DNA of 64,000 nt from contig OZ024929.1 in the NCBI GenBank assembly GCA_964017235.1, positions 162,177,609 through 162,241,608 on the forward strand. The letters are read 5' to 3'. This stretch comes from Sabellastarte sp. h YS-2021 (Eukaryota; Annelida; Polychaeta; Sabellida; Sabellidae). A program made the translations under genes and the position numbers. This document shows positions 57,301-63,996 of the stretch, one piece after another (position 1 is the stretch's first letter; each line of letters starts with the position of its first letter). The notes beneath the pieces are model-generated. The model saw only the letters and a program-made list of their open reading frames with translations. It searched no databases and was not told the DNA's origin.

Positions 57301-57535
57301 ATTTGGTACATGAGGGACAGAACGACAAGGAGAGACAAAAGAAGCACTTTTGACATGTTTTATTTCTGTCTGACAAAGATCGGGACTTAGGCCTTTCTTT
57401 TGCGGCTGCCCGGGACCGACAACAATAGGAACAGGAATTACAGCAGTTCTTGAGTATACAGTCTTTGGAAAGTTTTGAGGGCTGATGTTTTGACCCACTA
57501 TCTTTGGAATTATTTGGTTGTGTGGGTTTGTACAA
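54341..57535 (-). CDS. DIRS B tyrosine recombinase frame
   Basis: An open frame of about 1064 codons. The C-terminal 350 residues are a tyrosine recombinase: N-terminal SAM-like part ('YESKWSIFVKWC', 'LQPSTIDGYRTAI'), catalytic Arg in 'GSGKRRSEIHAW' (about residue 870), HxxR in 'AHDVRAFAAS' (H1003, R1006), His in 'ACHWKSH' (1028) and nucleophile Tyr in 'FTQFYLKDV' (1039). It would cut and join element ends during insertion. The first 760 residues overlap the RT frame. The frame has no ATG at its beginning: it follows the gag TGA in the same register with a TTG at 57535. Its early part is Cys-rich (CPSCTKCPQCC). Translation may use read-through, frameshifting or internal initiation. Confidence 0.85.
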   Translation of the reverse strand: MYKPTQPNNSKDSGSKHQPSKLSKDCILKNCCNSCSYCCRSRAAAKERPKSRSLSDRNKTCQKCFFCLSLSFCPSCTKCPQCCRKSSCRMQVAQVLGNVAQPGFKSSGSLHLEGRLQPPFQDEAPIDQVSSDNQRIRQPSQKQVFEGGVAVPDYKTGRRKSSGSGFSGLLQPAVHSSQTKQQMASNLGFEQTQSFPPLRNLQNGNSGDHPAIPSKRRMGHIAGFQRCLFPHSHQPKVEEVSPVSPARSNLPVQGSAVRPSDGSFGIHKGGEGGEIDGPVQGYKDPPVPRRLVASSALSGGLCEPNADPDGSVSAVGMVSQFAKVGTCSPTGVQLCRLSFRPLQGSSEADSGEVANPNSKNKDANEQGPLFGPRVHVSHRFVDSHRETGGFGAPSHETDSVALEESLARARGTREGDSSSQISVPSSAVVVGRKQCAQRPTSSSSTTCSAVVYRRLKRRLGRALRRPHGKRSLVGLRKPVAHKLSRAKGGPSGPREVRATVLGPDHFDSHGQHNGCLIHQQGGGYEIRLTLCPPLETAFLVQSQTDSSKGQAHSGKAECDSRQIVQEHSGYSDRMVPPAGSLRPLMCQVAHSPSGSLCNKVQSQTTQVCVPSTRSTGMESRCSQPELGEYGCLRVPSCVSFGQGGIQDPRSGSSQVGSDCSRVAQHAVVLGSSQHVCSDSSLPSKRGEPTDPTVQSVSPQRSPRAQPPRLAPRASSIQAQGFSNEVATRIEAPQRQSTRAIYESKWSIFVKWCESHKVDFGSPSLTQVAEFLLFLFKEKNLQPSTIDGYRTAIADKIGCDKVNFGKDENLTRLLDSFHRDKPKGLRGVPSWNLSLVLHQLTQSPFEPLRKASLKHLTFKTVFLLALGSGKRRSEIHAWVHRNIRHQEDWANVSLFPSPCFLSKNQLAKEGPSSVAPVIIPALAPTLDKSLKEDRTLCPVRALRYYLDKTKDLRSGKQLVFVSFKKNFNKDIAPATISSWIKQTILLCYQLSNEDAQQLHQVRAHDVRAFAASKAFQGGVSLDQILSACHWKSHNTFTQFYLKDVAWADADLYHLGPVVAAQHIRE

Positions 57536-57798
57536 TGATTGTCATTTATAATTTTTGCCACCCCGGGCATACTTGGAAAAACGGTGGTTAGTAGAACCAC
57601 GCCCACGGCCACGACCTCGTGACCCAAACTGTCGCCAAGGTTGTTGAGGAGCAGATGACGGCTGAACCATGGTCTTAGCCTCCTTCTTCTCATACGGTTT
57701 ATAGCGATACTTGGTCTTCTGTTGGTGCTGGGGACCAACTCGAGACTGGACCGACACATGTTGTGTCTCAAACTTGTTGATATCTTGTTCCGCGACAT
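55243..57798 (-). CDS. DIRS B reverse transcriptase-RNase H
   Basis: 851 codons from an ATG at 57798; conserved protein starts at about residue 185. RT: motif A 'LDFSDAYFHIPI' (D about 312), motif B 'LPFGLATAP' (343-351), motif C 'YLDD' (375-378), then 'LGWLVNLQKSEL'. RNase H: D541 in 'FTDAS', E573 in 'LELKAV', D598 in 'ATDNTTVVSYINKEGG', D649 in 'NVIADKLSR'. All catalytic acids are present. A conserved domain follows ('VDLFATRYNHKLPKFVSP', 'LIAPGWPNMPWFWDL'). The first 85 codons overlap the end of gag in another frame, so the real start may be by frameshift. Confidence 0.9.
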   Translation of the reverse strand: MSRNKISTSLRHNMCRSSLELVPSTNRRPSIAINRMRRRRLRPWFSRHLLLNNLGDSLGHEVVAVGVVLLTTVFPSMPGVAKIINDNHCTNPHNQIIPKIVGQNISPQNFPKTVYSRTAVIPVPIVVGPGQPQKKGLSPDLCQTEIKHVKSASFVSPCRSVPHVPNVHNVAENPPVGCRLHRFWETWLSLGSNPRVVSILKDGYNLPFKMRPPLTRCPLIISGYANPRRNKFLKEALQSLITKQAVEKVVVRASLAFYNRLFIVPKPNNKWRPILDLSKLNLFLHSETFKMETPETIRLSLQKGEWVTSLDFSDAYFHIPINPRSRKYLRFHLHGQTFQFRALPFGLATAPLEFTKVVKEVKLMAQSRGIRIHQYLDDWLLRAPFREACVNQTRTLMALCQQLGWLVNLQKSELVPQQEFNFVGYHFDLSKGLVKPTQERWQTLTQKIRMLMNRDHCSVREFMSLIGLLTATEKQVVSGRLHMRPIQWHLKNHWHVPEVLEKEIPLPRSLYPHLQWWLDENNVLSGQPLHPLQHALQLFTDASNEGWGAHLGDHTAKGVWSDSESQLHINFLELKAVLLALEKFEQQCWGQIILIATDNTTVVSYINKEGGMRSGSLCALLWRLLSWCNRRQIVLRARHIPGRLNVIADKLSRSTQVIQTEWSLLQEVFDHLCARWHTPRVDLFATRYNHKLPKFVSPVPDPQAWRVDALSLNWENMDAYAFPPVSLLGKVVSKILDQGVHRLVLIAPGWPNMPWFWDLVSMSVQIPLSLPNVENLLTQPFNQCPHRDLLGLNLHAWLLEPLAYRHKDSLMKWQRELRLLKDNQPEPSMNRSGPYLSNGASHTRWTSGHLL

Positions 57799-59725
57799 TC
57801 AAGGCCGCGTCGGGAAATAACCCATACCCAAAAAGAGCAGCATTCCTCAGTTCATTCCAAGTGTCCATCTTCATACCGGGACGAACATGATCTAAATAAG
57901 AGTCCCGACGCATCAGAATGAAGTTCCCCAGCTGCACAAAAAGGCTATCAGCCAGGTGCTGTAGAGCTGTCCCAAGAGAGACAGATACATTCTGGTGGAA
58001 AGCACATAAATCCCTTAACTCCTTAAGTGCTTCAGACACCTCCTTGGCTGACTTGCCCTTACTGAGATGAGTCTGTAGGAAAGTTATGTGATGTGCCATC
58101 TGATCTTGAATCTCGCTAGTGCATCTGCTGAAACCAGCTGCATGGTTCACTGTGTAAGTACCCTCTCGGGCGCACCTTTCCCATCTGCGTAGTACTTCTT
58201 GCGATATGGGACGAGACACGGGACCTGTTGCGAGATATGCAGCTGGTTTGACAATTCTTGAGAATTGAGCATTTAGTTTCGCCTCAGAACCATGCCAGTT
58301 GAACAGCTTTCTACCTGGTCGCTGGGGACCATCTGTCTTTAACTTATGCATGGGATACCATTTATCCTGTGGTTTAGGGGTGCGTATGAATTGGTCAGTA
58401 CGCAAACCACCAGCTTCTTGACTTCGGGAAGGGTAACCCTCAGCTACAGTCAGATTAATCCTCTCCAGCTTCTGACAGAGCCAATCGTCTGCTGGCATGG
58501 CTACTGACACCTTTGAACTTGTCTTCGGATTTTTTCCACGCCACGGATTGTTGGACTTATCCGGGTCACTGTACTCAAACTCAAAGTCAGGGATAAAGTT
58601 CCAGCCCATAAAGGCCCTGATGGAACGAACTGTTTCCCTGTAACTCATTTCTTCATTCTTTTCTGGTTTATCAGTGTCTGATTCAGAAAGTTCACCATCC
58701 TCGCTATCCAAAACATCCGGTGATGTATGATCCCTATCCACAACATCTGTTGATGTATGATCCCCAAAGAGTGGTTCGTCTGAAGCCACAGGCAAGACAT
58801 CTGTTAAGGGGTGTTCAACATTGGACATATTATCTGAGCCACCAGCAGAAGCAAGGTTTCTAATAAACGGCTCCCCAGCCGGTGCAGCCGGTTCCGGACC
58901 GGTAAAAGATCCATCCACAACCGGAACCGGTTCCTTGGGTACAAAGGTGTCAGTTTGGTATGCCCTGACCGGACCGGTCATCTCCCCGACCGGTACCGGT
59001 TTAGCTTGTTGAAGTGCAGTGTCAGAGGGCTTTTTCTGTACCGGACCGGTATTTTCCTCAACCGGAACCGGTTTTGCTTTGGAAGATTTATGATGAGAAG
59101 ACTTGTGCTTCTTCTTTGAATCTTTCTTGCCATCTGATCCTGTACTAGCCTGTACTGCCGGAAACCGCACCGGACCGGTGGTTCGGGCAGAGGCAGGATC
59201 TATGAATGGCTGATCAGAAACCGGTGGGTTTGAAACCTGAACCGGTACTTTGGGGGTAGCAAATATATTGCCTCTTGATAAGAGTGCTTCAAACCGAGAG
59301 AATTTCTCATCTAGCTGGTCACTTAATTTGTCAAAATCTTTTTTGGAAACAAAATCTGAAGAACTTACATTATCGCTACCCCCAGGGAGGTCCTGCGCAT
59401 GCGCACTGTCATCTTCAGAAATCGTCTGCTGAGCATGCGCAGTACTAGCTGGCTGTTGAGAAGAATTAACTGGAGACAGCACAGTTACATCTCGTGGTGA
59501 CACTAGCAAACCCGCTTTCTTGTCCTTGCGAATTTGATACTGTGGAGTGGCCAGCATATCACGTTGAATTGCTGTAAAATTGTCACAAATCTTGCATATC
59601 GCACCTCCCACAATGCAGGGATCTTTACCCAGACCTTTGTCTCGACAACGAGCACACTTCTCATGCATATCAAAGCCAGCCATCTTATGGCCGCACGATC
59701 CCCGCCTTTGTCCTGGTGAATCCAT
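57542..59725 (-). CDS. DIRS B gag-like protein
   Basis: 727 residues from an ATG at 59725; the start matches that of element A. N-terminal Cys/His cluster (C11, H13, H21, C24, C27, C37, C44, C47), probably metal binding. Residues about 165-290 contain imperfect repeats around 'KPVPVEENTGPV' and 'KPVPVGEMTGPV'. An acidic stretch (about 320-365) precedes a conserved body ('ICAFHQNVS'-like helical region, about 560-660). The C-terminus is Arg-Gly rich ('GSRGRGRGRGS'), typical of RNA binding. It should assemble the particle carrying element RNA. Stop TGA at 57544-57542. Confidence 0.85.
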   Translation of the reverse strand: MDSPGQRRGSCGHKMAGFDMHEKCARCRDKGLGKDPCIVGGAICKICDNFTAIQRDMLATPQYQIRKDKKAGLLVSPRDVTVLSPVNSSQQPASTAHAQQTISEDDSAHAQDLPGGSDNVSSSDFVSKKDFDKLSDQLDEKFSRFEALLSRGNIFATPKVPVQVSNPPVSDQPFIDPASARTTGPVRFPAVQASTGSDGKKDSKKKHKSSHHKSSKAKPVPVEENTGPVQKKPSDTALQQAKPVPVGEMTGPVRAYQTDTFVPKEPVPVVDGSFTGPEPAAPAGEPFIRNLASAGGSDNMSNVEHPLTDVLPVASDEPLFGDHTSTDVVDRDHTSPDVLDSEDGELSESDTDKPEKNEEMSYRETVRSIRAFMGWNFIPDFEFEYSDPDKSNNPWRGKNPKTSSKVSVAMPADDWLCQKLERINLTVAEGYPSRSQEAGGLRTDQFIRTPKPQDKWYPMHKLKTDGPQRPGRKLFNWHGSEAKLNAQFSRIVKPAAYLATGPVSRPISQEVLRRWERCAREGTYTVNHAAGFSRCTSEIQDQMAHHITFLQTHLSKGKSAKEVSEALKELRDLCAFHQNVSVSLGTALQHLADSLFVQLGNFILMRRDSYLDHVRPGMKMDTWNELRNAALFGYGLFPDAALNVAEQDINKFETQHVSVQSRVGPQHQQKTKYRYKPYEKKEAKTMVQPSSAPQQPWRQFGSRGRGRGRGSTNHRFSKYARGGKNYK

Positions 59726-59836
59726 AGTTATTAAACAACACTTCTACACAAAGAATTTATCAAAATATATCCTGTAACAGATATAAATCAAAATAAAAGT
59801 TTCTCCAAAAAACAGACGACCTCTCGTCTTCGCGCC

Positions 59837-60038
59837 AAACAAAAGGAGGAAGTATGCATGCGCGCGCACGCACAGTGCACCGGCAGGGAGGCTATACAGC
59901 CACCTGGCGAGTAAACAGGACACTACCGGTCCGGGCCAGAGCCCAGCTCGAGGCGTTTTTCTCTAACGTTTGGCGGGACCGGCTGTGCGCCGGACAAATG
60001 CATCTGTCCACTAGGTAAGATATATTAACACAATAAAA
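59837..60038. repeat. DIRS B right inverted terminal repeat
   Basis: Inverse of 53576-53801, with outer edge CTGTCCACTAGGTAAGATAT ... CAATAAAA. It carries an alternating purine-pyrimidine GC tract (59853-59875) with ATGCGCGC words, and probably holds the promoter for the minus-strand transcript that starts before gag (ATG 59725). Confidence 0.9.
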
Positions 60039-60948
60039 AATATATTTTAACAAAATACTCCAAATGCAATATTTTTCAAGTTATAGCCGATTTACTCAAC
60101 AGTCAGTGCCTGAGAATAGCTATTGCTCAGTTGTGCCATGAGCTACAGGTCTGTAATTTCACTATGTTATAGCTGACCCAAAAGTAGCTGAATAACATAT
60201 TTGCACAAATTTCTGTAAAGGCAATAGTTTTCCAATTACAACTGATTTACTCAACAGTGAGAACTTCAAAGTAGCTATTACTCAGCTATGCAATGAGCCA
60301 CAGGTCTGGAACTTCACTATGCTATAGCTGACCCCAAAATAGGTGAATAACATATTGCAACAAAATACTCTAAATGCAATAGTTTGCAAGTTATAAGTGA
60401 TTTACTCAACAGTGATAACCTAAAAGTAGCTATTACTCAGCTATGCCATGAGCTACAGGTCTGAAATTTTACTATGTTATAGCTGACCCAAAAGTAGCTG
60501 AATAACATATTTATACTAAATTCTCTAAATGCAATAGTTTTCAAATTATAAGTGATTTACTCAACATTAAGAACTTCAAAGTAGCTATTACTCAGCTATG
60601 CAATGAGTCACAGGTCTGGAACTTCACTATGTTATAGCTGACCCCAAAATAGGTGAATAACATATTGAAACAAAATTGGAAATTTAATAAGTAAATTAAA
60701 TTTTTATAAGTTAATACCCTATCCAATGGACAATAGCTTATCCGGTCGGCGCAGACCGGCCCGCCAAACGTCAGAAAAAGACGTCCTGTGTTTCCACCGG
60801 CCAGGCCGGTCCAGTGCTGTGCACTCGCCAGGTGGCGTGTAGTACTTCCTTCCTGTCTAGACAGCGTGACGTCATAGCATCTTTTTCGTTGTCTAAACCA
60901 ATTAGACCCCTAGTAAGCTGAAAGCGGGGTCGGTGGGAGGGCCTTGTG

Positions 60949-61045
60949 TGTCCATTGGATAGGGTATTAACTTATAAAAATTTAATTTACTTATTAAATT
61001 TGCAATTTTATTGCGTTAATACATCCTATCCAATGGACAATAGCT
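60949..61045. repeat. DIRS C internal complementary region
   Basis: 60949-61004 is the inverse of the left end (60676 to about 60735) with one mismatch. The second half (TTTTATTGCGTTAATACATC...) should be the inverse of the right end that lies outside the window. It predicts that C ends in ...GATGTATTAACGCAATAAAA, very like the right end of element A. Confidence 0.85.
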
Positions 61046-61403
61046 GAATAACTACCGCTTGGTCGGCGGGTAAGTTACTAGGGACTAGCCTTGAACTCCT
61101 ACTGGAATAATGAACTATTTCCTTTAAAGCCTGGTCAGACCTGAGGTCGGTAACCCTTAAGGCTATGGTCGAATATCATCATCCGGTTACAAAGTATTGA
61201 ACCGTCAGTCGACCTTGCTCCCCCCCCCCTTTTTTAACAGACCTGCTCTGAGGTAGGGGAAGAGAGGGATGAGTTCAGTCCCATAAAGTAATCCTCCCGA
61301 AGGAAGCACGTCCAGAAATTTTTTTTTTTTATTTTTTTTTTTTATAACTATATGTGCAATATATACAACTATGTGCAACTATTTACATATGTACACATCT
61401 CCT

Positions 61404-63803
61404 CTAGGTACTGGCCTGTTGGTGGATCTGCTGGGCAGCCACAACCGGTCCAAGATGGTAGAGCTCTGAGTCGGCCCAAGCCACATCCTTCAGATAGAAT
61501 TGAGTGAAGGTATTATGAGATTTCCAGTGGCAGGCTGACAGGATCTGCTCTAAGGAGACTCCCGACTGGAAGGCCTTAGAGGCAGCAAAGGCCCTGACAT
61601 CATGAGCTTTGACCTGATGCAAGGTGTGGGCCTGTTGATCCGAGAGCTCATAGCATAGGATCACTGTTTGTTTGATCCATGAGGAGATAGTGGCAGGTGA
61701 TATGTCTTTGTCGAAGCCTTTCTTAAAGGAGACAAAAACTAATTCTTTGCCCTGCCTAAGGTCTGAAGTCCTGTCCAAATAGTAGCGCAAGGCTCTGACT
61801 GGACAGAGCGTTCTGTCAGACTTGAGGGACCTATCCAGAGTAGGAGCCAGGGCTGGTATGACCACTGGGGCTACACTCTCTGGACCCTCTTTGGCCAGCT
61901 GGTTCTTAGAAAGAAAGCTGGGGGATGGAAAAAGGGACACCTTAGCCCAGTCCGACTGGTGCCTGATGTTCCTATGCTGCCATGCATGGATCTCACTCCT
62001 TTTGCCAGAACCCAGGGCCAAAAGGAAGACAGACTTGAAGGTCAGATGCTTCAATGACGCCTCCTTAAGAGGTTCAAAGGGAGCCTTTGTTAGCTGGTGT
62101 AGGACCAGAGAAAGGTTCCAGGAGGGTATACCCCTCCGCCCTTTGGGTCTATCTCTGTGGAAACTGTCTAAAAGACGGGTGAGATTATCATCTCTGCTGA
62201 TATTGACTGTGACGCTACCCAGTTTATCAGCAATGGCAGATCTGTATCCATCAATGGTGCTGGGCTGCAACCTCTTGACCTCAAAGAGGTAGAGAAGGAA
62301 GTCAGCCACTGACTTTATAGGTGGAGACCTGAAGTCCACCTGATTAGAGACGCACCACTTTGTAAAAATGGCCCACTTTGCCTCATAGACTGATCTGGTT
62401 GATTTTCTTTGAGGAGCCTCAATTCTTGCTGCCACTGCCTCAGAGAATCCCTGCTCCTTAATTGCTGTGGCTCTAGGAGCCATGCATGGAGATTCAGGTT
62501 TGTCAGATTTCTGTGAGGGATCTGATTGAACGGCTGTGTTAAGAGATTGGGCCAATTTGGCAGGCTCAGAGGAATTTGACTGGACATGGCTACCAAGTCC
62601 CAAAACCAGGGCATGTTGGGCCACCCGGGAGCAATCAGAATAATTCTCTGGTACCGGGAATCCAGTAGTTTCTCCACCACTTTGCCCAAGATGGCGGTCG
62701 GTGGGAAGGCATATGCATCCAGGTCCTCCCATGGTAGAGTGAGTGCATCCACCGCTACGGCTAGGAGGTCTGGGACTGGGGAGACGAACTGAGGAAGTTT
62801 GTAATTGAATCTTGTGGCAAACAGATCTATTTGAGGCTGGTGCCATTTCTTGCATATTTCCGAAAACACTTCCGGGAGGAGGGACCACTCCGTCTGGATG
62901 GTCTGACCCAATCTGGATAGCTTGTCTGCTATAACATTCAGATGACCGGGAATGTGGCGGGCTTTGAGAGTCACTTGACGCTGGGAACACCAAGTCAAGA
63001 TTCTCCACAGTATGGCACACAGCGGGCCCGACCTCATGCCTCCCTCCTTGTTTATGTAGGCTACCACTGTCGTGTTGTCGGTTGCCACTAGGACTATCTT
63101 GCCTACACAGAGGTCCTGGAACTCTTTTAGGGCTAGGAAAACTGCTTTTAACTCCAGATAGTTTATGTGCAGTTTGCTTTCTGGCACTGAGCAAAAACCC
63201 CTTGCAGTGAGCTCGTTTAAATGAGCGCCCCACCCTTCTTTTGATGCGTCTGTAACGATTTGCAGAGCATGTCTTATTGGGTGTAGTGGTTGACCTTGCA
63301 AAACATTGCTTTCTTCTAACCACCACTGTAGATGTGGGTGCAGGGACCTGGGTAGAGGGATGATCTTTTCCAAAGATTCCGGTACCCTCCAGTTGTTTTT
63401 GAGGTGCCACTGAATGGGTCTCATGTGGAGTCGGCCGAGGTGAACCTGTTTTTCTGTGGCTGTTAAGAGACCTATCAAGGACATAAACTGCCGGACAGGT
63501 CGGTCGGGCCAAGATAGCCTGAATCTTTGTTCTGAGATTCTGCCACCGGTCTGGTGTGGGTCTGACCCGACCGGATCTGAGGTCGAATTGGTATCCTACA
63601 AAGTCGAAGACTTGTTTTGGATCCAGTTCTGATTTCTCTCTGTTGACTACCCAGCCTAGATCCTGGCACATTTCCAGCAGATCTCTGGTGTGCTGGAGAC
63701 AGACTTGGTAGGACATGGCCCTCACCAACCAGTCGTCTAGGTACTGGTGGATCCTTATACCCTTGTGCATGGCCATCAACTTTACTTCCTTGGCTACTAC
63801 CAT
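61404..63803 (-). CDS. DIRS C tyrosine recombinase frame (fused to an RT piece by a frameshift)
   Basis: A 799-codon frame. The first 100 residues are RT (including the catalytic block 'YLDDWLVRA'). A single-base shift near 63490 then moves it into the recombinase register. The recombinase core is at about residues 455-795: Arg in 'GSGKRSEIHAW' (about 601), 'AHDVRAFAAS' (H734, R737), 'ACHWKSH', Tyr in 'FTQFYLKDV' (770). Very close to B over the core, with one residue less beside the catalytic Arg. All catalytic residues are present. Confidence 0.8.
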   Translation of the reverse strand: MVVAKEVKLMAMHKGIRIHQYLDDWLVRAMSYQVCLQHTRDLLEMCQDLGWVVNREKSELDPKQVFDFVGYQFDLRSGRVRPTPDRWQNLRTKIQAILARPTCPAVYVLDRSLNSHRKTGSPRPTPHETHSVAPQKQLEGTGIFGKDHPSTQVPAPTSTVVVRRKQCFARSTTTPNKTCSANRYRRIKRRVGRSFKRAHCKGFLLSARKQTAHKLSGVKSSFPSPKRVPGPLCRQDSPSGNRQHDSGSLHKQGGRHEVGPAVCHTVENLDLVFPASSDSQSPPHSRSSECYSRQAIQIGSDHPDGVVPPPGSVFGNMQEMAPASNRSVCHKIQLQTSSVRLPSPRPPSRSGGCTHSTMGGPGCICLPTDRHLGQSGGETTGFPVPENYSDCSRVAQHALVLGLGSHVQSNSSEPAKLAQSLNTAVQSDPSQKSDKPESPCMAPRATAIKEQGFSEAVAARIEAPQRKSTRSVYEAKWAIFTKWCVSNQVDFRSPPIKSVADFLLYLFEVKRLQPSTIDGYRSAIADKLGSVTVNISRDDNLTRLLDSFHRDRPKGRRGIPSWNLSLVLHQLTKAPFEPLKEASLKHLTFKSVFLLALGSGKRSEIHAWQHRNIRHQSDWAKVSLFPSPSFLSKNQLAKEGPESVAPVVIPALAPTLDRSLKSDRTLCPVRALRYYLDRTSDLRQGKELVFVSFKKGFDKDISPATISSWIKQTVILCYELSDQQAHTLHQVKAHDVRAFAASKAFQSGVSLEQILSACHWKSHNTFTQFYLKDVAWADSELYHLGPVVAAQQIHQQAST

Positions 63804-63996
63804 GAACTCCAGCGGTGCTGTGGACAGACCAAATGGAAGAGCCTTGAATTGGTATGTCTGACCCTGGACATGAAATCTCAGGTATTTTCTTGATTGTTCC
63901 TGTATGTGGAATGTGGAAGTAAGCGTCCCTGAAATCTACAGAGGTTACCCATTCTCCCATTTGAAGAGAAGTTCTGATGGTTTCCGGTGTTTCCAT
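62315..63996 (-). pseudogene. DIRS C reverse transcriptase-RNase H, two frameshifts
   Basis: The polymerase reads in three registers: 63996 to about 63905 (motif A 'VDFRDAYFHIP'), about 63905-63490 (motif B region and YLDD), and 63484-62315 ('MSLIGLLTATEKQV', RNase H 'VTDASKEGWGAH', 'LELKAV', 'ATDNTTVVAYINKEGG', 'NVIADKLSR'). Each break is consistent with a one-base insertion or deletion relative to B. The RNase H acids are present, but the chain is not continuous, so this copy probably depends on enzymes from another. Confidence 0.85.

Larger units (their letters stand above)
53576..60038 (-). mobile_element. DIRS-type retrotransposon B, complete
   Basis: 6463 bp. Order on the minus strand: 5' inverted terminal repeat (60038 to about 59837), gag-like ORF (59725-57542), overlapping RT-RNase H (to 55243) and tyrosine recombinase (to 54341) frames, 3' non-coding region, internal complementary region (53957-53860), 3' terminal repeat (about 53801-53576). 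The two terminal repeats differ at only about two positions over roughly 185 bp apart from their outermost edges. No target duplication, as expected for DIRS. All frames are open, so it could be, or recently was, active. Confidence 0.9.
52827..60675 (-). mobile_element. H1 (Helentron-like) element, copy III, split by DIRS B and cut by DIRS C
   Basis: Left part 52827-53575: the terminus AACAAGAGGAGAGTGCCCG, its hairpin (52839-52856, last base changed) and four 146-bp units, nearly identical to copy I. Right part 60039-60675: 156-bp units, nearly identical to 4562-5200 of copy I. DIRS B lies between them, and about 609 bp present in copy I (3953-4561) is absent at the junction. DIRS C starts where the right part stops ('gaataacatattgaaacaaaa'). 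Non-coding. Confidence 0.75.
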
